Positions 11,329 to 21,337 of a stretch of DNA of 64,000 nt are shown piece after piece (position 1 is the stretch's first letter; every line of letters begins with the position of its first letter). Origin of the DNA: Seiridium cupressi (lineage: Eukaryota; Ascomycota; Sordariomycetes; Amphisphaeriales; Sporocadaceae); the NCBI GenBank assembly GCA_036674765.1, contig JARVKI010000010.1, forward strand, positions 558,001 to 622,000. Reading direction: 5' to 3'. Under the pieces are notes generated by a model that made no database searches, was not told the DNA's origin, and saw nothing but the letters and a program-made list of their open reading frames with translations. Made by a program: the position numbers and the translations under genes.

Positions 11329-11619
11329 ATGGTGTTGATAAATATTCATCTCACAGACTGCTACGGTCGGTTCTCCGCAAGAGCGCTTGTCGCCAATATG
11401 GTTATGAGATCGTTGTTCAGTGGTAGCTTCCCATTGTTCGTAGCTCAGATGTATGTCAAGTCAGGTGCGCCGTGGGGAACTAGTTTATTGGGTTTTATCA
11501 CGTTGCTGATGGCACCTGTGCCATGGCTTCTTTGCAGGTACGGACCCTGGTTGCGATCCCAGTCCACGTATCACTTGTGGACAGTGGAGCTGGAAGAGGC
11601 TGAGAAGAATCTTGTTTAA
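11329..11619 (+). pseudogene. 3' relic of an MFS transporter
   Basis: This ~96-residue frame ends in TAA and matches the last two membrane spans of fungal MFS transporters: LTDCYGRFSARALVANMV, then RSLFSGSFPLFVAQMY, then WGTSLLGFITLLMAPVPWLL, and a short tail after CRYGPWLR. That arrangement (DxYG, N at the start of the next span, GFPLF-like motif, WxxSLLGF) is typical of the polyamine/drug-proton antiporter branch. No N-terminal two thirds (10 spans) exists upstream; the 200 bp before it are not open in this frame. It is therefore a decayed remnant, not a functional transporter. Confidence 0.7.
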
Positions 11620-11883
11620 CGGTGGCATATTACGATTATGGTGATTCACGGTGGCATGATTCAAGATCTAGCTAAAATTTGTCTTTTTCTGCAACTGTGA
11701 GGAAACAGATAGCACCGAGGCGTCATACTAGCAAGGCTCAAGTTTGGAATAAATCAGAAGACTGCGAAGCATAGTGGATTGGATTGGATGGATTCTTCAT
11801 TTTTGTGATGCGACGACAAATTATAATGGTAGGTAGGTATGCTATCGACAGAGCGCGAAGCAACTGCAGGAGCTGGCAAACCA

Positions 11884-12345
11884 TCACCGGATGAGGGCCT
11901 GGTTAGATCTTGGCAAGTCTGCTAAAAGGTACTCTTCTGTTTCAGGCATCTCCCTTTCGGAGAGTAGCGCTACCAGAACTGACTTGGCTCGCGACAGCCG
12001 AATCCTCATCATCGTCATCCTACCACCTTGACGACTTGGTTCGTTGGGGGCCTCGCCTCTCATCTGCGCCTTAATAGCTCTATACCTCTGCAACATGAGG
12101 CCCATGCCATCCCGTCCAGAGTTTCCCTGCTCCTCTTCCTCCTCATTCAAATCCCAAACGCCATAAATCTCGTCCTCGTCCTCGGGTCGTTGCATCCACC
12201 AAAGATTGTAGTATAGGGTATACACCAAAAGACCTGTCCATATCAGAGGCCAGAAGACGACATCGACGTACAGCAGGCCGATGAGCAAGTAGACTTTTAC
12301 TGCTAGTGCCGCGAGTAGGTAAGGTGTTTACGGGGCTAAAGCCAT
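11884..12345 (-). pseudogene. small membrane protein with in-frame TAA at codon 6
   Basis: On the minus strand an ATG at 12345 opens MALAP, then TAA (12328-12330), and the same frame continues without a break for 148 codons to the stop at 11884-11886. Directly after the TAA comes TPYLLAALAVKVYLLIGLL, then a second hydrophobic span (FWPLIWTGLLVYTLYY), an acidic linker (EDEDEIYGVWDLNEEEEE) and a basic soluble tail. No other ATG precedes the membrane spans, so the ATG plus one nonsense codon is the simplest reading. A donor-like GTAAAC covers the stop, but no acceptor at usable distance restores frame. Family unknown. It may be a nonsense allele, a sequencing error, or a gene with an undetected upstream exon. 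Confidence 0.5.
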
Positions 12346-14838
12346 ATTGATTGCTGACGGTGGTTGCTTGTCCAGTTGTTGGAGCTAAAGTTGATATTTA
12401 TGTCTATTCTTCATTTCGTTAGAGAGTAGAAGACGGCAATATAGTAGCTTGAACTCAGTACTCGGCGGCTCATTATTGGAAATACCTCATCGTACCAGCC
12501 TCGAAAACAATAATGTGCTCTTCAGAACTGCGTTGTAAATGACCGTGCGAAGTTTGTGAGAGTTTGGCTTGTGAGCAGTATTAAGACCGTATTGGTCACG
12601 GCTCACTGTTTGTGGCCAATCGCAAGTCCGAGTCAACTAATTATCGCATTCACACTACATTGATATCCCCCGACTCCAGCATCGCCGGGTAAGTCAAGTT
12701 TCCCAACATCTATGGCTACACCAGACGTTGATATGCAATTGCAATGATAGATTTTCTTAGCTTGGTCCAACGAGCCAAGCCGGGTACTCGGGGGGGCGGA
12801 GCACAATAAAGCTCACCTCCCCATTCGACCTGATGGTTCAGCGGGGATCGTTAGACCTGATTCTCTGGCTGCTCCCTGACTATAGTGTCGTCAAGTGGGG
12901 CTGGAGGCCTCGTCCCGTGGTCTTGGGGTCTGACAACATGTTCTGTCCTAGGACCGCCTAAGGTGAATGGAGGGAGGCAACAGTAAGTCTCAAGAGCCCC
13001 TCATCGTAACTGCCAACCCGGAAGAACACCAACGCAAACTTAATTTTGCTCGATGATATTCAAGCACACGTAGCATTTGGCAACCTGCAGCGGACACTGG
13101 TGTCCGTCGTCACAATCATGGACTAACTAGACTTTTGCCTCGATCTAGAATTCATGAGCAAACCAATCTCTACAGAGACCCGGGGCTATTCAAACACAGG
13201 CAAGCGATGTCGCCCGTTCCGACGAGGCCTCTGCTCCTCAGTTTGGACCTGAATATGAGGTACTAGAATGATCGCACAATCAGACGTTGCTCCATTTGAG
13301 GTGCTTAATCGGCTGGGCTGGTGGTACTGGTGTTTGCCATGGTACGAAGGTGCACGGGAGAGCTGATTAGCGTGGTTTGCCGCAAGAGAAGTCGATGCAT
13401 AGCTCCTCGAAGCAAATAGTCGCACTGAAAACGGATGAGGTGGCAAAAAGGTGCTTTCCGATCGGAACGTGGTGGTCCTCGTCAGCGGGTGACAATCAAT
13501 CTTTGACGGTAACTATGAGGAGTAGAAGGACTGGCACCCGTTGAGAATAGAGCTACTTCGTATGATGTCGTGGGAGCCAACAGGCTATTCAGATCCTGTC
13601 TCAGCCACTACTGAGAGTGGTTACGTCTAGGCATCCGTACATAGATTTTAGTAATGGTACTGAACAGCCGGGGGAAGTTCTCGCGCTGCCGATTCACAGC
13701 ATTGCAACATCATCCGGTCATCAGCCGACGGCAACAGAACTGTGAATATTTTGCGGACGGACAGCACCGAAGCTGAGAGTAGCTGCTCGCATGTTGGACG
13801 TGGGCCTGTGTATCTCGACATGTTTTCGGGTGTGTTTATTGTTGGAGCGTTGCTCTTAGCCGGTAGCAAATATGGCCACTCCGCGACAATGCTCGCGTAT
13901 TTGCACAACGAACAAGTGCGCCCATCTCGAATGATGGAAGGACATCACGAGAAGATCAGGCGAAAATGCAGTGCAAAGGGCTTTTCACGGCTGGCTCAAT
14001 CGAGCAAGTAGACCAGCAGTCTTGCAGATGTTGTGCTTGACAGCGGTTTTGAGCATAATTAATGTCATCAAGCGGCGATAGAGTATATGCCGCAAGCTCT
14101 ACCGGCCGGATACTCACATAGTGTGTCACACAGGAGTGACACTGAGCCAGGGCATAGTCAGAGTGATTGGCGTTGATAGTTGCACTGGAACACAATAATT
14201 CTCCGCGTTTGCGCGACGTGGGATCTCAGTCCAGACTGTCACCGAAAAATAAAACGGTAGCTCTTAAGATGTGTGTCCACGTCGGATCATGATCGCGCAT
14301 GTGCAGTGTCATGAGCCTTTGCGCTTGTTAAACGACGGCGATGAGCTGTAAGTCGTGCGACATTCGAATGATGCGTTGGACCAAGAGTATAGTAGAACGT
14401 TCACATGCGCTCTCCGTAGTTGATCTCAGTATGCGGCTACGGCCCCGCAGCCGCGAAATACCGAACGCAGCTTTGATCCTCCTGTCCTACATGTGGCTGC
14501 TGTTGCACAACCAAGTTATGAAGATCAAGGGAAATCCGGCTTGGTAGCGGAAGCGGGAAGTTGCTTCGTCGCGTAATGGCAGGATGGATGACTTGCAGAT
14601 ACACTCGTCTGTACCTTATGCATGAGAGCCTAATTCCTCCAAGCAGCCGGACCGTGAACAGTTCCTCATGACCGCGGAAATGGTGGTAAGCATTGAAATC
14701 GAAGAAGAACCGAGCGACATGAAGCAAAGGAGTGGTCAGTGCAGTGAAGATGTTAATTGGATGATGGAACACTGGGACAGCCCATTTCTAACAACCGAAT
14801 GCAGCATTTGGCACCATCCCACCACCACGACGAACCAT

Positions 14839-14848
14839 GGGGGGGGGG
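14839..14848 (+). repeat. G10 homopolymer
   Basis: A run of ten G in non-coding DNA. It is a likely length-variable site and a possible sequencing-error site. Confidence 0.7.
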
Positions 14849-16345
14849 GCCTTCATCGGTGACGCCCAGCTTCGTGCTTGTTAGGAGAAGCGCTCCAGCC
14901 TGTTCTGGAGCTAAAGGAGACTGACACGATCCCCACGCGGAGCCGCACTTATTTGTAGCAGCAGTGCAACTTCGTGCTCTTTGCCGTTTGGGGTGCACAC
15001 CTAGATGTAGCTTGACGTGCTCGTGTTGCCCGGCCGAAGAAGACAAGTTGCTGGCATCTGGCAAGACAATTATCCCACATGGTCCAAAAGATAAGATATT
15101 GCATGAACTGCAGGAGACGTTGCGCTTGAGCACACGCTCGTTCGATAAAAACATTTTATTTTATTTTAATTTAATTCCGGCTCTGACCTCTTGCGACGCC
15201 AGTCCAAGAAACCACCTTCCGAGCAACGAATAGGGCTACGGAACAGAACAAAGAAGGATGTCATATCGCGGAGCTAATCCGATTCCAACAGCTCAAACTC
15301 CAAATGAGAAGTGGAGTTTGAGGCAGTCAGAATTGTCTTGCGCTGACTGAGGTGACGCTTGATTGGGACGGGCTTAGCCATGCCGGCTTGCATGGGGTGC
15401 GAAGCAAGGCTTCAGGCCAGGGGCCAAATCACGCCCGGCTCTGCTGGGCTGCATCTTCACCTTTGCTACCTGTCCGAACGGCTCCAAGCTAAAAAGAAGG
15501 CAACCGGCAGCCTGGACAAACCATGCGGCCCATACGCGTTGTCTTGGAGGAAGAGCCTCTTGCTCCCCCACAACATTTGATGTGAGCGCTTCACCAACCG
15601 TCAACGAAAAGGCTTGAGCTGGCGAGAAACGATTGGCCAGCAGCCTCATGCACAAAGGCATCCAAACTGAAGGAAAACCATGTATCGAGAGATAGTGATA
15701 CGAAGAGAGCTGTATTGCTGTAGTTGAGCAAAGGCCATCCGAATGCTACATTCGACGGGCATTTGATAAAATTCTCCTCCACTGGTCAGAATACAAACGA
15801 GGCAACCTGAGGCCATGCTACTAAGGTGGGCGATGGCTTCTGATGACTGCACCAAAGCCTCGAGTAAAGACCACCCTGCAGCGCGGGTCATACCAAGGGA
15901 AGCACGGTTTTTTCGGAAATCAAGATGGAGTAATACCGCAGGATATATGCAAAGCCGGCGATCTCCTGAATTGGGCAGCAAAACAAGACAAGGGCAAACG
16001 TGGAAGGATCCAAGGAAACAATTCTTTCGAGAATCTGACCTACAGAACATGCCGTGCAACAATCTGCAGGTCGGAACCACAGCTTTGGTGGGCGCTGTGG
16101 CGTGTCGAGGCCCCCCAGCTCGTAGCCCGAAACTCGACCTGCCGCGCAAGCAGCCATTATGATACCCCGCTCGAGTTGGTGTAGATATAGCGACGACGTC
16201 CCGCAGCAGGAAGGAAAGAGACAATTGGGATGCTTGTCCGCCCCGTTTTGGTTCTTCGTTCACACCCTCAATTAGTAGTTCAAAGTCTGATTCGTCGTGT
16301 TGGAAAGGTTTGACGAAAACACGCTGGCAGGAGACCTGATGAACA

Positions 16346-16351
16346 TATAAA
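16346..16351 (+). promoter_or_regulatory. TATA-like element
   Basis: TATAAA lies 117-122 bp upstream of the ATG at 16468, a plausible distance for a fungal core promoter with a leader of about 80-90 nt. The call rests on motif and position only. Confidence 0.4.
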
Positions 16352-16467
16352 TCCACCAGCCAACGCCCGGCCCCAAGGCTGCTGTTCCTCATCCATCAGT
16401 CTCACTTACGTGATCACTTGAACCTGACCCCAGCCAAATCCTCCTCCAAGTCCCCAAGTCAACAATC

Positions 16468-18438
16468 ATGGGGGATTTTGTCCAGACTAAGGGAGGTCCT
16501 CCTGCCTTCGGGCAAAGACCTGGTCAGCACCAACCGATCCATCATCAGCCAATGCATCCAATGCAGGCACCCGCCCCACCTAGAGAGGCTCTTCCATTGG
16601 AGCTTCGTGTCAACCGACCTTTAGTAGATATCTCGGATATCAGACAGGACTTCTTGACTGACGCTGAGATGCGCGCCAGGTGCACTGATTATTGCCCCTA
16701 TCGGTTTGAGAAGGCGCTTGACAGTGGTCGATACGACGACGATGATGGGGAAGATGAACGCGTCCCATCCAGCTGGGAAAGGGCAATTCGTACTCGAGTG
16801 CAGGGGATGTCAAAGAAAGACATAGTGAAGGAAATCCGCAGATTAGACTCAATAACATATGATGTCGTTCAAAAGAAATCGACATTGAGCCCAGCATTGC
16901 TTCGTCAGCTCGATATCACCATGGATCAGCTGAGCAAGAGCGAGCATGATCCCGCCAACTTCATGTGGACTCTCGCCCAGATCGACCATCAGCTCAAGGA
17001 GGTTGACACGGGTACCGCCATGCAACGCAACAGAATACCCCTTGGACAAAAGGTGCCCCGAGCAAAGACACACAGGTCAAGCAGCAAAAGAAGGTCGTCA
17101 TCGTCATTGCCGGCTGGATCGAAGAAGAAGTTCTGGGAGCGTCTTTCACTCACAGCGTACTTCAAGCGGTCGCCACGCCCTCATGTCAATATCGCGCTCA
17201 TGTACCAGTGGAACAGGAGAGCACAATCGATGACACAGCCCCCCGGTGGACCTTCAAATGCTGCGGGCATGCAGCCTGGGCTGGGAGGCCCACAAGCAGG
17301 TCCTCCGGGAGGTGGCCCGCAAAGAGGCGGCCCTCCTCAAATGAACGGCGGAGGTGGTGGTGGTGTTGGTGGTGGCGGCGGGCCTGGACCGCATCAAGCA
17401 GGCCGAGGGAGCGGGCCTCCACCGCCTCCGATTAGAGCAGTGCCACTTAAGGCCAAACCACCAAAGGTCCTCGGATCAGACGACTCTGATAGTGAGTCAG
17501 GGAGTTCTCAAGATTCTGACTATGACTCCAGCGGTTCTGGGCCCAGTCACAGTACAGCCACAACCACTACCCGTTCATCACATTCGGACAAACGTGGACG
17601 TAACCGTGCAAGAGGTCGGCGGCATGGCAGTCGCAGTCGCAGTCGCCCGAGAGAGTCTAGTCGGCCTTACGGAATCGAATCCCCCCGGTATCACACGAGA
17701 CTAGAGCCACGTTATATCACAGGCTCCGGAAGTCGTAATCCTCCGGTACTGACTCAACCCCTAGTGTTACCGGGAGATCTCAAAAGGATCAGTGACAATG
17801 CGTTCGATGCTGGGCGTGCTGCTGGAAGAAACGAGAGACTCCCGTCGCCCCCGTCGCCCCCAGCGATCATTGCAACATCGGCAAGTGACATCGACAGGAT
17901 TAGGGAAGATGCCTACAGAACGGGGGTACATGATGCCAGGAGACGTGAAGAGCGATTCGCAGAGGAGTTCGAGGTCGAAAGACCGAGACCAAGACGTGTA
18001 GCGAGGGTTATCCAACACCGCCCAAATATCGTACGATGTGTTTCGCGGGAGAGAGTGCGAGATCTGCGTCGCATAGACCATTTGGATGACAACCGCGCAA
18101 GTTTCGACCGGCTGTCCCTAGACGATCATGATTGGGAGTACCATGATCGGGAGTATCATGATCGTCGGCCGCGACGATTCGATACTCGTTACGAACCAGA
18201 GTACGATTTTGAGAGCCAATTCGACTCATTCGAGGACGATGATGACTTTGTAAGACCTGTCGAGGTCAGAGAGGTCAGGGAGCGCCCGCACTTGGAATCA
18301 AGGCGCAGAACGGAGTATGTTAGGCAACGGGAGGTGCCAAATACAATGAGTTTCGATTACGACACCAGTACAAACCCTTTTTACCCTGAGCCGAGGTTTT
18401 CAATGAGGAGGAGGTCGTTCGAACGCCGCCGTCTTTGA
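16468..18438 (+). CDS. Arg-rich low-complexity orphan protein (656 aa)
   Basis: Single exon with ATG at 16468. Residues 1-45 are Pro/Gln/His-rich. Residues about 46-230 form the best-structured part, with acidic and helical segments (e.g. KKDIVKEIRRLDSITYDVV, RQLDITMDQLSKSEHD). Residues about 250-330 are Gly/Pro-rich with a G-run; about 365-400 are Ser/Arg-rich (GSRSRSRPRESSR), resembling RS-type tracts of RNA-associated proteins. An 18-residue motif occurs twice, at 440-457 (RISDNAFDAGRAAGRNER) and 477-494 (RIREDAYRTGVHDARRRE). The C-terminus is rich in Arg, Asp and Tyr. No family recognised. A nuclear or RNA-linked role is only a guess from composition. Confidence 0.75.
   Translation: MGDFVQTKGGPPAFGQRPGQHQPIHHQPMHPMQAPAPPREALPLELRVNRPLVDISDIRQDFLTDAEMRARCTDYCPYRFEKALDSGRYDDDDGEDERVPSSWERAIRTRVQGMSKKDIVKEIRRLDSITYDVVQKKSTLSPALLRQLDITMDQLSKSEHDPANFMWTLAQIDHQLKEVDTGTAMQRNRIPLGQKVPRAKTHRSSSKRRSSSSLPAGSKKKFWERLSLTAYFKRSPRPHVNIALMYQWNRRAQSMTQPPGGPSNAAGMQPGLGGPQAGPPGGGPQRGGPPQMNGGGGGGVGGGGGPGPHQAGRGSGPPPPPIRAVPLKAKPPKVLGSDDSDSESGSSQDSDYDSSGSGPSHSTATTTTRSSHSDKRGRNRARGRRHGSRSRSRPRESSRPYGIESPRYHTRLEPRYITGSGSRNPPVLTQPLVLPGDLKRISDNAFDAGRAAGRNERLPSPPSPPAIIATSASDIDRIREDAYRTGVHDARRREERFAEEFEVERPRPRRVARVIQHRPNIVRCVSRERVRDLRRIDHLDDNRASFDRLSLDDHDWEYHDREYHDRRPRRFDTRYEPEYDFESQFDSFEDDDDFVRPVEVREVRERPHLESRRRTEYVRQREVPNTMSFDYDTSTNPFYPEPRFSMRRRSFERRRL
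17785..17949 (+). repeat. two-copy 18-residue motif within the Arg-rich orphan
   Basis: Copies encoded at 17785-17838 and 17896-17949 share R-I-x-(D/E)-(N/D)-A-(F/Y)-x-x-G spaced 37 residues apart. The DNA is diverged, so the duplication is old or the motif is under protein-level constraint. Confidence 0.55.
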
Positions 18439-21337
18439 TTACTCATGACATGACAAGTTGCTACAATTATGTCAGTAAATAGTTCGCTTAGTTTTTTGGG
18501 ATTGATTTCCTAGGAAGGTGTAATACAACCCAATAATACCTTGAGAAGCGCAAATACATCGTGTAATATGGACGATCTCTTAGGTGTTTCGTTGTGAGCA
18601 GTAGGTAGTGTCTTGCTGATGTTCGCTGCTCCGATGCACTTCTTTATCTAGGCGGCGTTGCCTTTCCGATATGAAGATGGGGAATGTGTGTATGACGGGA
18701 TTGAGTTTCGCGTGCATCTTGTATTTGAGGTGCTCAATAATGGAAGCTTTGCATGCCCAATTGCCCAACGTCTCCTTTCTCGGTGTTTTGTCGCACGGAT
18801 CGAGAATGAGACGAGAGCCCCGAAAGCGGCACCGAATTCCTCCAATCGTCCAGATTGGGTGGCATTTGATTTGACACAGTACAGACACTACCTTGCTGCC
18901 GTTAAATTCTTAAAGTCATTTGTCCATCCTGTAGAATGCCATGTCTTAAAAAGCGGCATAGAGCGTTTCAGATAAGTGAAACAGACGGGAGAATTAAGCC
19001 AACAGTTGGCAAACTATTGCTTTGTCTGAAGAGGAAGGCAGCGAGTTCCGTCGTGGTCTGAGAGAATTACGTAGCCTGCACCTCGGCGTTTCAATGAGCC
19101 AATGCCGTTGTGTTAACACAGCTATGGGATGGGTGTGGTCCAGTGTGGGAAATATTATGTATTATTGTTGAAAAAGATGAAACAGTCTCGCGAGAAATTT
19201 CATAAACCACTAAACCTGCTTACCTCGCAACGTATTCGTTCCTTGGATGACTACACGACACGGGGCTTGGCAGGTACGTTGAACTCAATATGAGACAGGC
19301 AGCTTGTAGCGACAATAGTTCGAATCTTACTCGGCCAAAGGCCTAGATTTAGTGCACGTGGAGGTCAAAGTAGCAAGATCCAGCCATTGTGAAGAATATT
19401 CAGACGAACAAATCAAATAAGGTTATGACCCCCCTTGCGCAGATCTGCTGGATTTTGATTGCTTGCGTGCAGCTGTGTCGTTTCCGGCTTGGGGGGGGGA
19501 GGAGGAGGCGAGGTTCCCTGCTTTGATTACCACGATCAGCGTAACCGCACCACCGATGCCTCTGGCCGGGCAGGGCTGGGAGGCATTGCTCCGGGAGACT
19601 GGTTACGGGCACTGAAATACAATGCCAGGGGCTGGGGGGTCACTTTGGGAGTTTGGGGAACAGGATATTGGTGTTACCAACAAACCAAGAATACATTACT
19701 AACAGCAGTTGAGTTCAACGTCAAGGAATAGGCAGAGTTGCAGATTGTTGATCGTTGATCATTGATTGATCTGGCTGGTCGCGCGTCTGTCAAACAAAAC
19801 AACACCAAGACTTGCCCCCTATGATCGCGATGCAGCAGCTGGAAGTGCACAGGCCAAAAGACACTAAGGTTCGTGGCGCCTGCGGGCCGGACGATATCAA
19901 CGTCATAGACTGATAAATCTGGGGAAAGTTGCCTGAACTCGGAAATTGGAGCTAAACTAGAGCTCTGGAGCTGAACTGACCTTGTCTGCTGTGCTTTAGA
20001 AGGGTGCGGGTATGATGCAACTGATGCTGGAGAGAGATGCTCCCCTTGTCCTCCTCCATCGTACTCTGACGCTACCAGATCGGCTTCCCGGCAGCCATCC
20101 TGTTTGCCGGGTGCAGTTTCGCAGTCAGGGCATTACGCGGCGCGCGCCTCTGCCCTGGTCAACGGCATATGCCAAACTGGATGATCCGAGGCACCTGTTA
20201 CCGCTTTGGATTTCCTTCGACATCCTCTAGCCCCCATACTGTAGATCAGAGAAGGATGTGCAAATCAGTGGACTGAGAGCTGCCCCTCAAAAACCTGCCC
20301 GACTCGACAAGGTGTGAGGCATCTGCAAGCGCCATACCAACTGCCCGCCGTCTGATTAGTGGTGATTGGCTCGTACGATCCTGAATCGGTCATGCTTAGC
20401 CCTGGTGGAACCCGAAGCAGATGCAGTGGCCGTTGGGAGCAGAGGATAAAATTGAAGCTCTACAGAAGTTTGTACGGTGCACCGTGGTCTGGTCTAGGCT
20501 TGGGTGGAGCTCAAACAGGCAAGGCGGCCAGGGCATCTCCTGTAAGTGAGCGGCATCTCGCGTCATCCCTGCCCCTTTGGACGCAATGGGGTTTCATTGG
20601 CAAAAATCGGAGTATATCCCCCCTGCAACCCAATCCCAGTCCGACCCTGGTGAACATCCATACAGGGCCCATCAAAAGCGGCTGTCAAGCTGTCAACTGC
20701 ACATCCAGAACCACTTTGCTTCCAAGCATGGCGCTGAACAGCCGACTCCCTAGCTAGATCGGGCACAAGTCGTCGTAGAGTACCAAGTATACGCAAGTGA
20801 AAATTTTCAAGTGGCAGATTCGCATGCCAATAGCATGCGCCATGCCACCACCTAGCCTGGTCCAAAGCGCGTGCCAGCAGATTGAGCGCTGCGTAGGGGA
20901 AAAAAGCCCGGGCCACTGGTCGTACCTTCCTCGAGTTATGACGTATTTCGACAACATGTTTCACGTCACCACAAGCCCGTGAATCAAGCTTCAGATCCCA
21001 ATCTCAAAGCGCCAGTCAATTGACCAAGCCATTCATCCACGAGGCTTTCTTTGGAACCGCACTGCATCGGCTAGCGTGCGAGCTGCCGTCTTTCATGCCG
21101 CACCGTGGCGGCCCAGGCCCTATAAACATCAACACCCCCCAATCCTCGACTTGCCTCTTGATTCTCTTTTCTCCCTCTCATTGAAAAAGGCTGAAAAGTC
21201 GCAAAACTCACGTAATCATTATACCCAACTGACTTCCTTGTGATACCCCATACCCGTTCTGTATTGTTCATACATATTCTAATCCAACCCCTCCCCATCA
21301 ACACCACCGCGCCATCATCTACAACAAACTAGTCATC
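18439..21337. other. 2.9-kb intergenic region
   Basis: No convincing gene. Small open frames on both strands are not supported by family, codon use or splicing. A G-rich patch lies near 19490-19511. The right end carries the promoter of the HAM1-like gene (TATAAA at 21121) and a CT/CA-rich leader. Confidence 0.6.
21121..21126 (+). promoter_or_regulatory. TATA box candidate of the HAM1-like gene
   Basis: TATAAA is followed by a C- and CT-rich tract (21130-21180), the usual start-site context in filamentous fungi, and lies 212 bp before the ATG. It is positional evidence only. Confidence 0.5.

Larger units (their letters stand above)
12346..16467. other. 4.1-kb gene-poor stretch
   Basis: Open frames occur on both strands, the longest being 15646-16392 on the minus strand (248 aa, Cys- and Leu-rich, starting with ATG), but none matches a family, has a credible domain pattern or splice structure. 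A G10 homopolymer lies at about 14839-14848. The last few hundred bases are the promoter and leader of the gene at 16468, with a TATA-like element at 16346. I see no transposon ends or long repeats. Confidence 0.55.

Noticed and set aside
11884..12288. Treating the minus-strand membrane frame as intact with a TTG start at 12288
   Set aside because: Eukaryotic initiation at TTG is very unlikely, and the same frame extends to an ATG at 12345 with one stop between; the broken-gene reading fits better.
15646..16392. Minus-strand ATG-started frame of 248 aa
   Set aside because: Cys/Leu/Ser mix without any domain, overlaps the likely promoter of the gene at 16468, and shows no codon bias or splice context; read as chance open frame.
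20359..20964. Overlapping frames on both strands upstream of the HAM1-like gene
   Set aside because: No family, no splice structure and mutual overlap; treated as non-coding.
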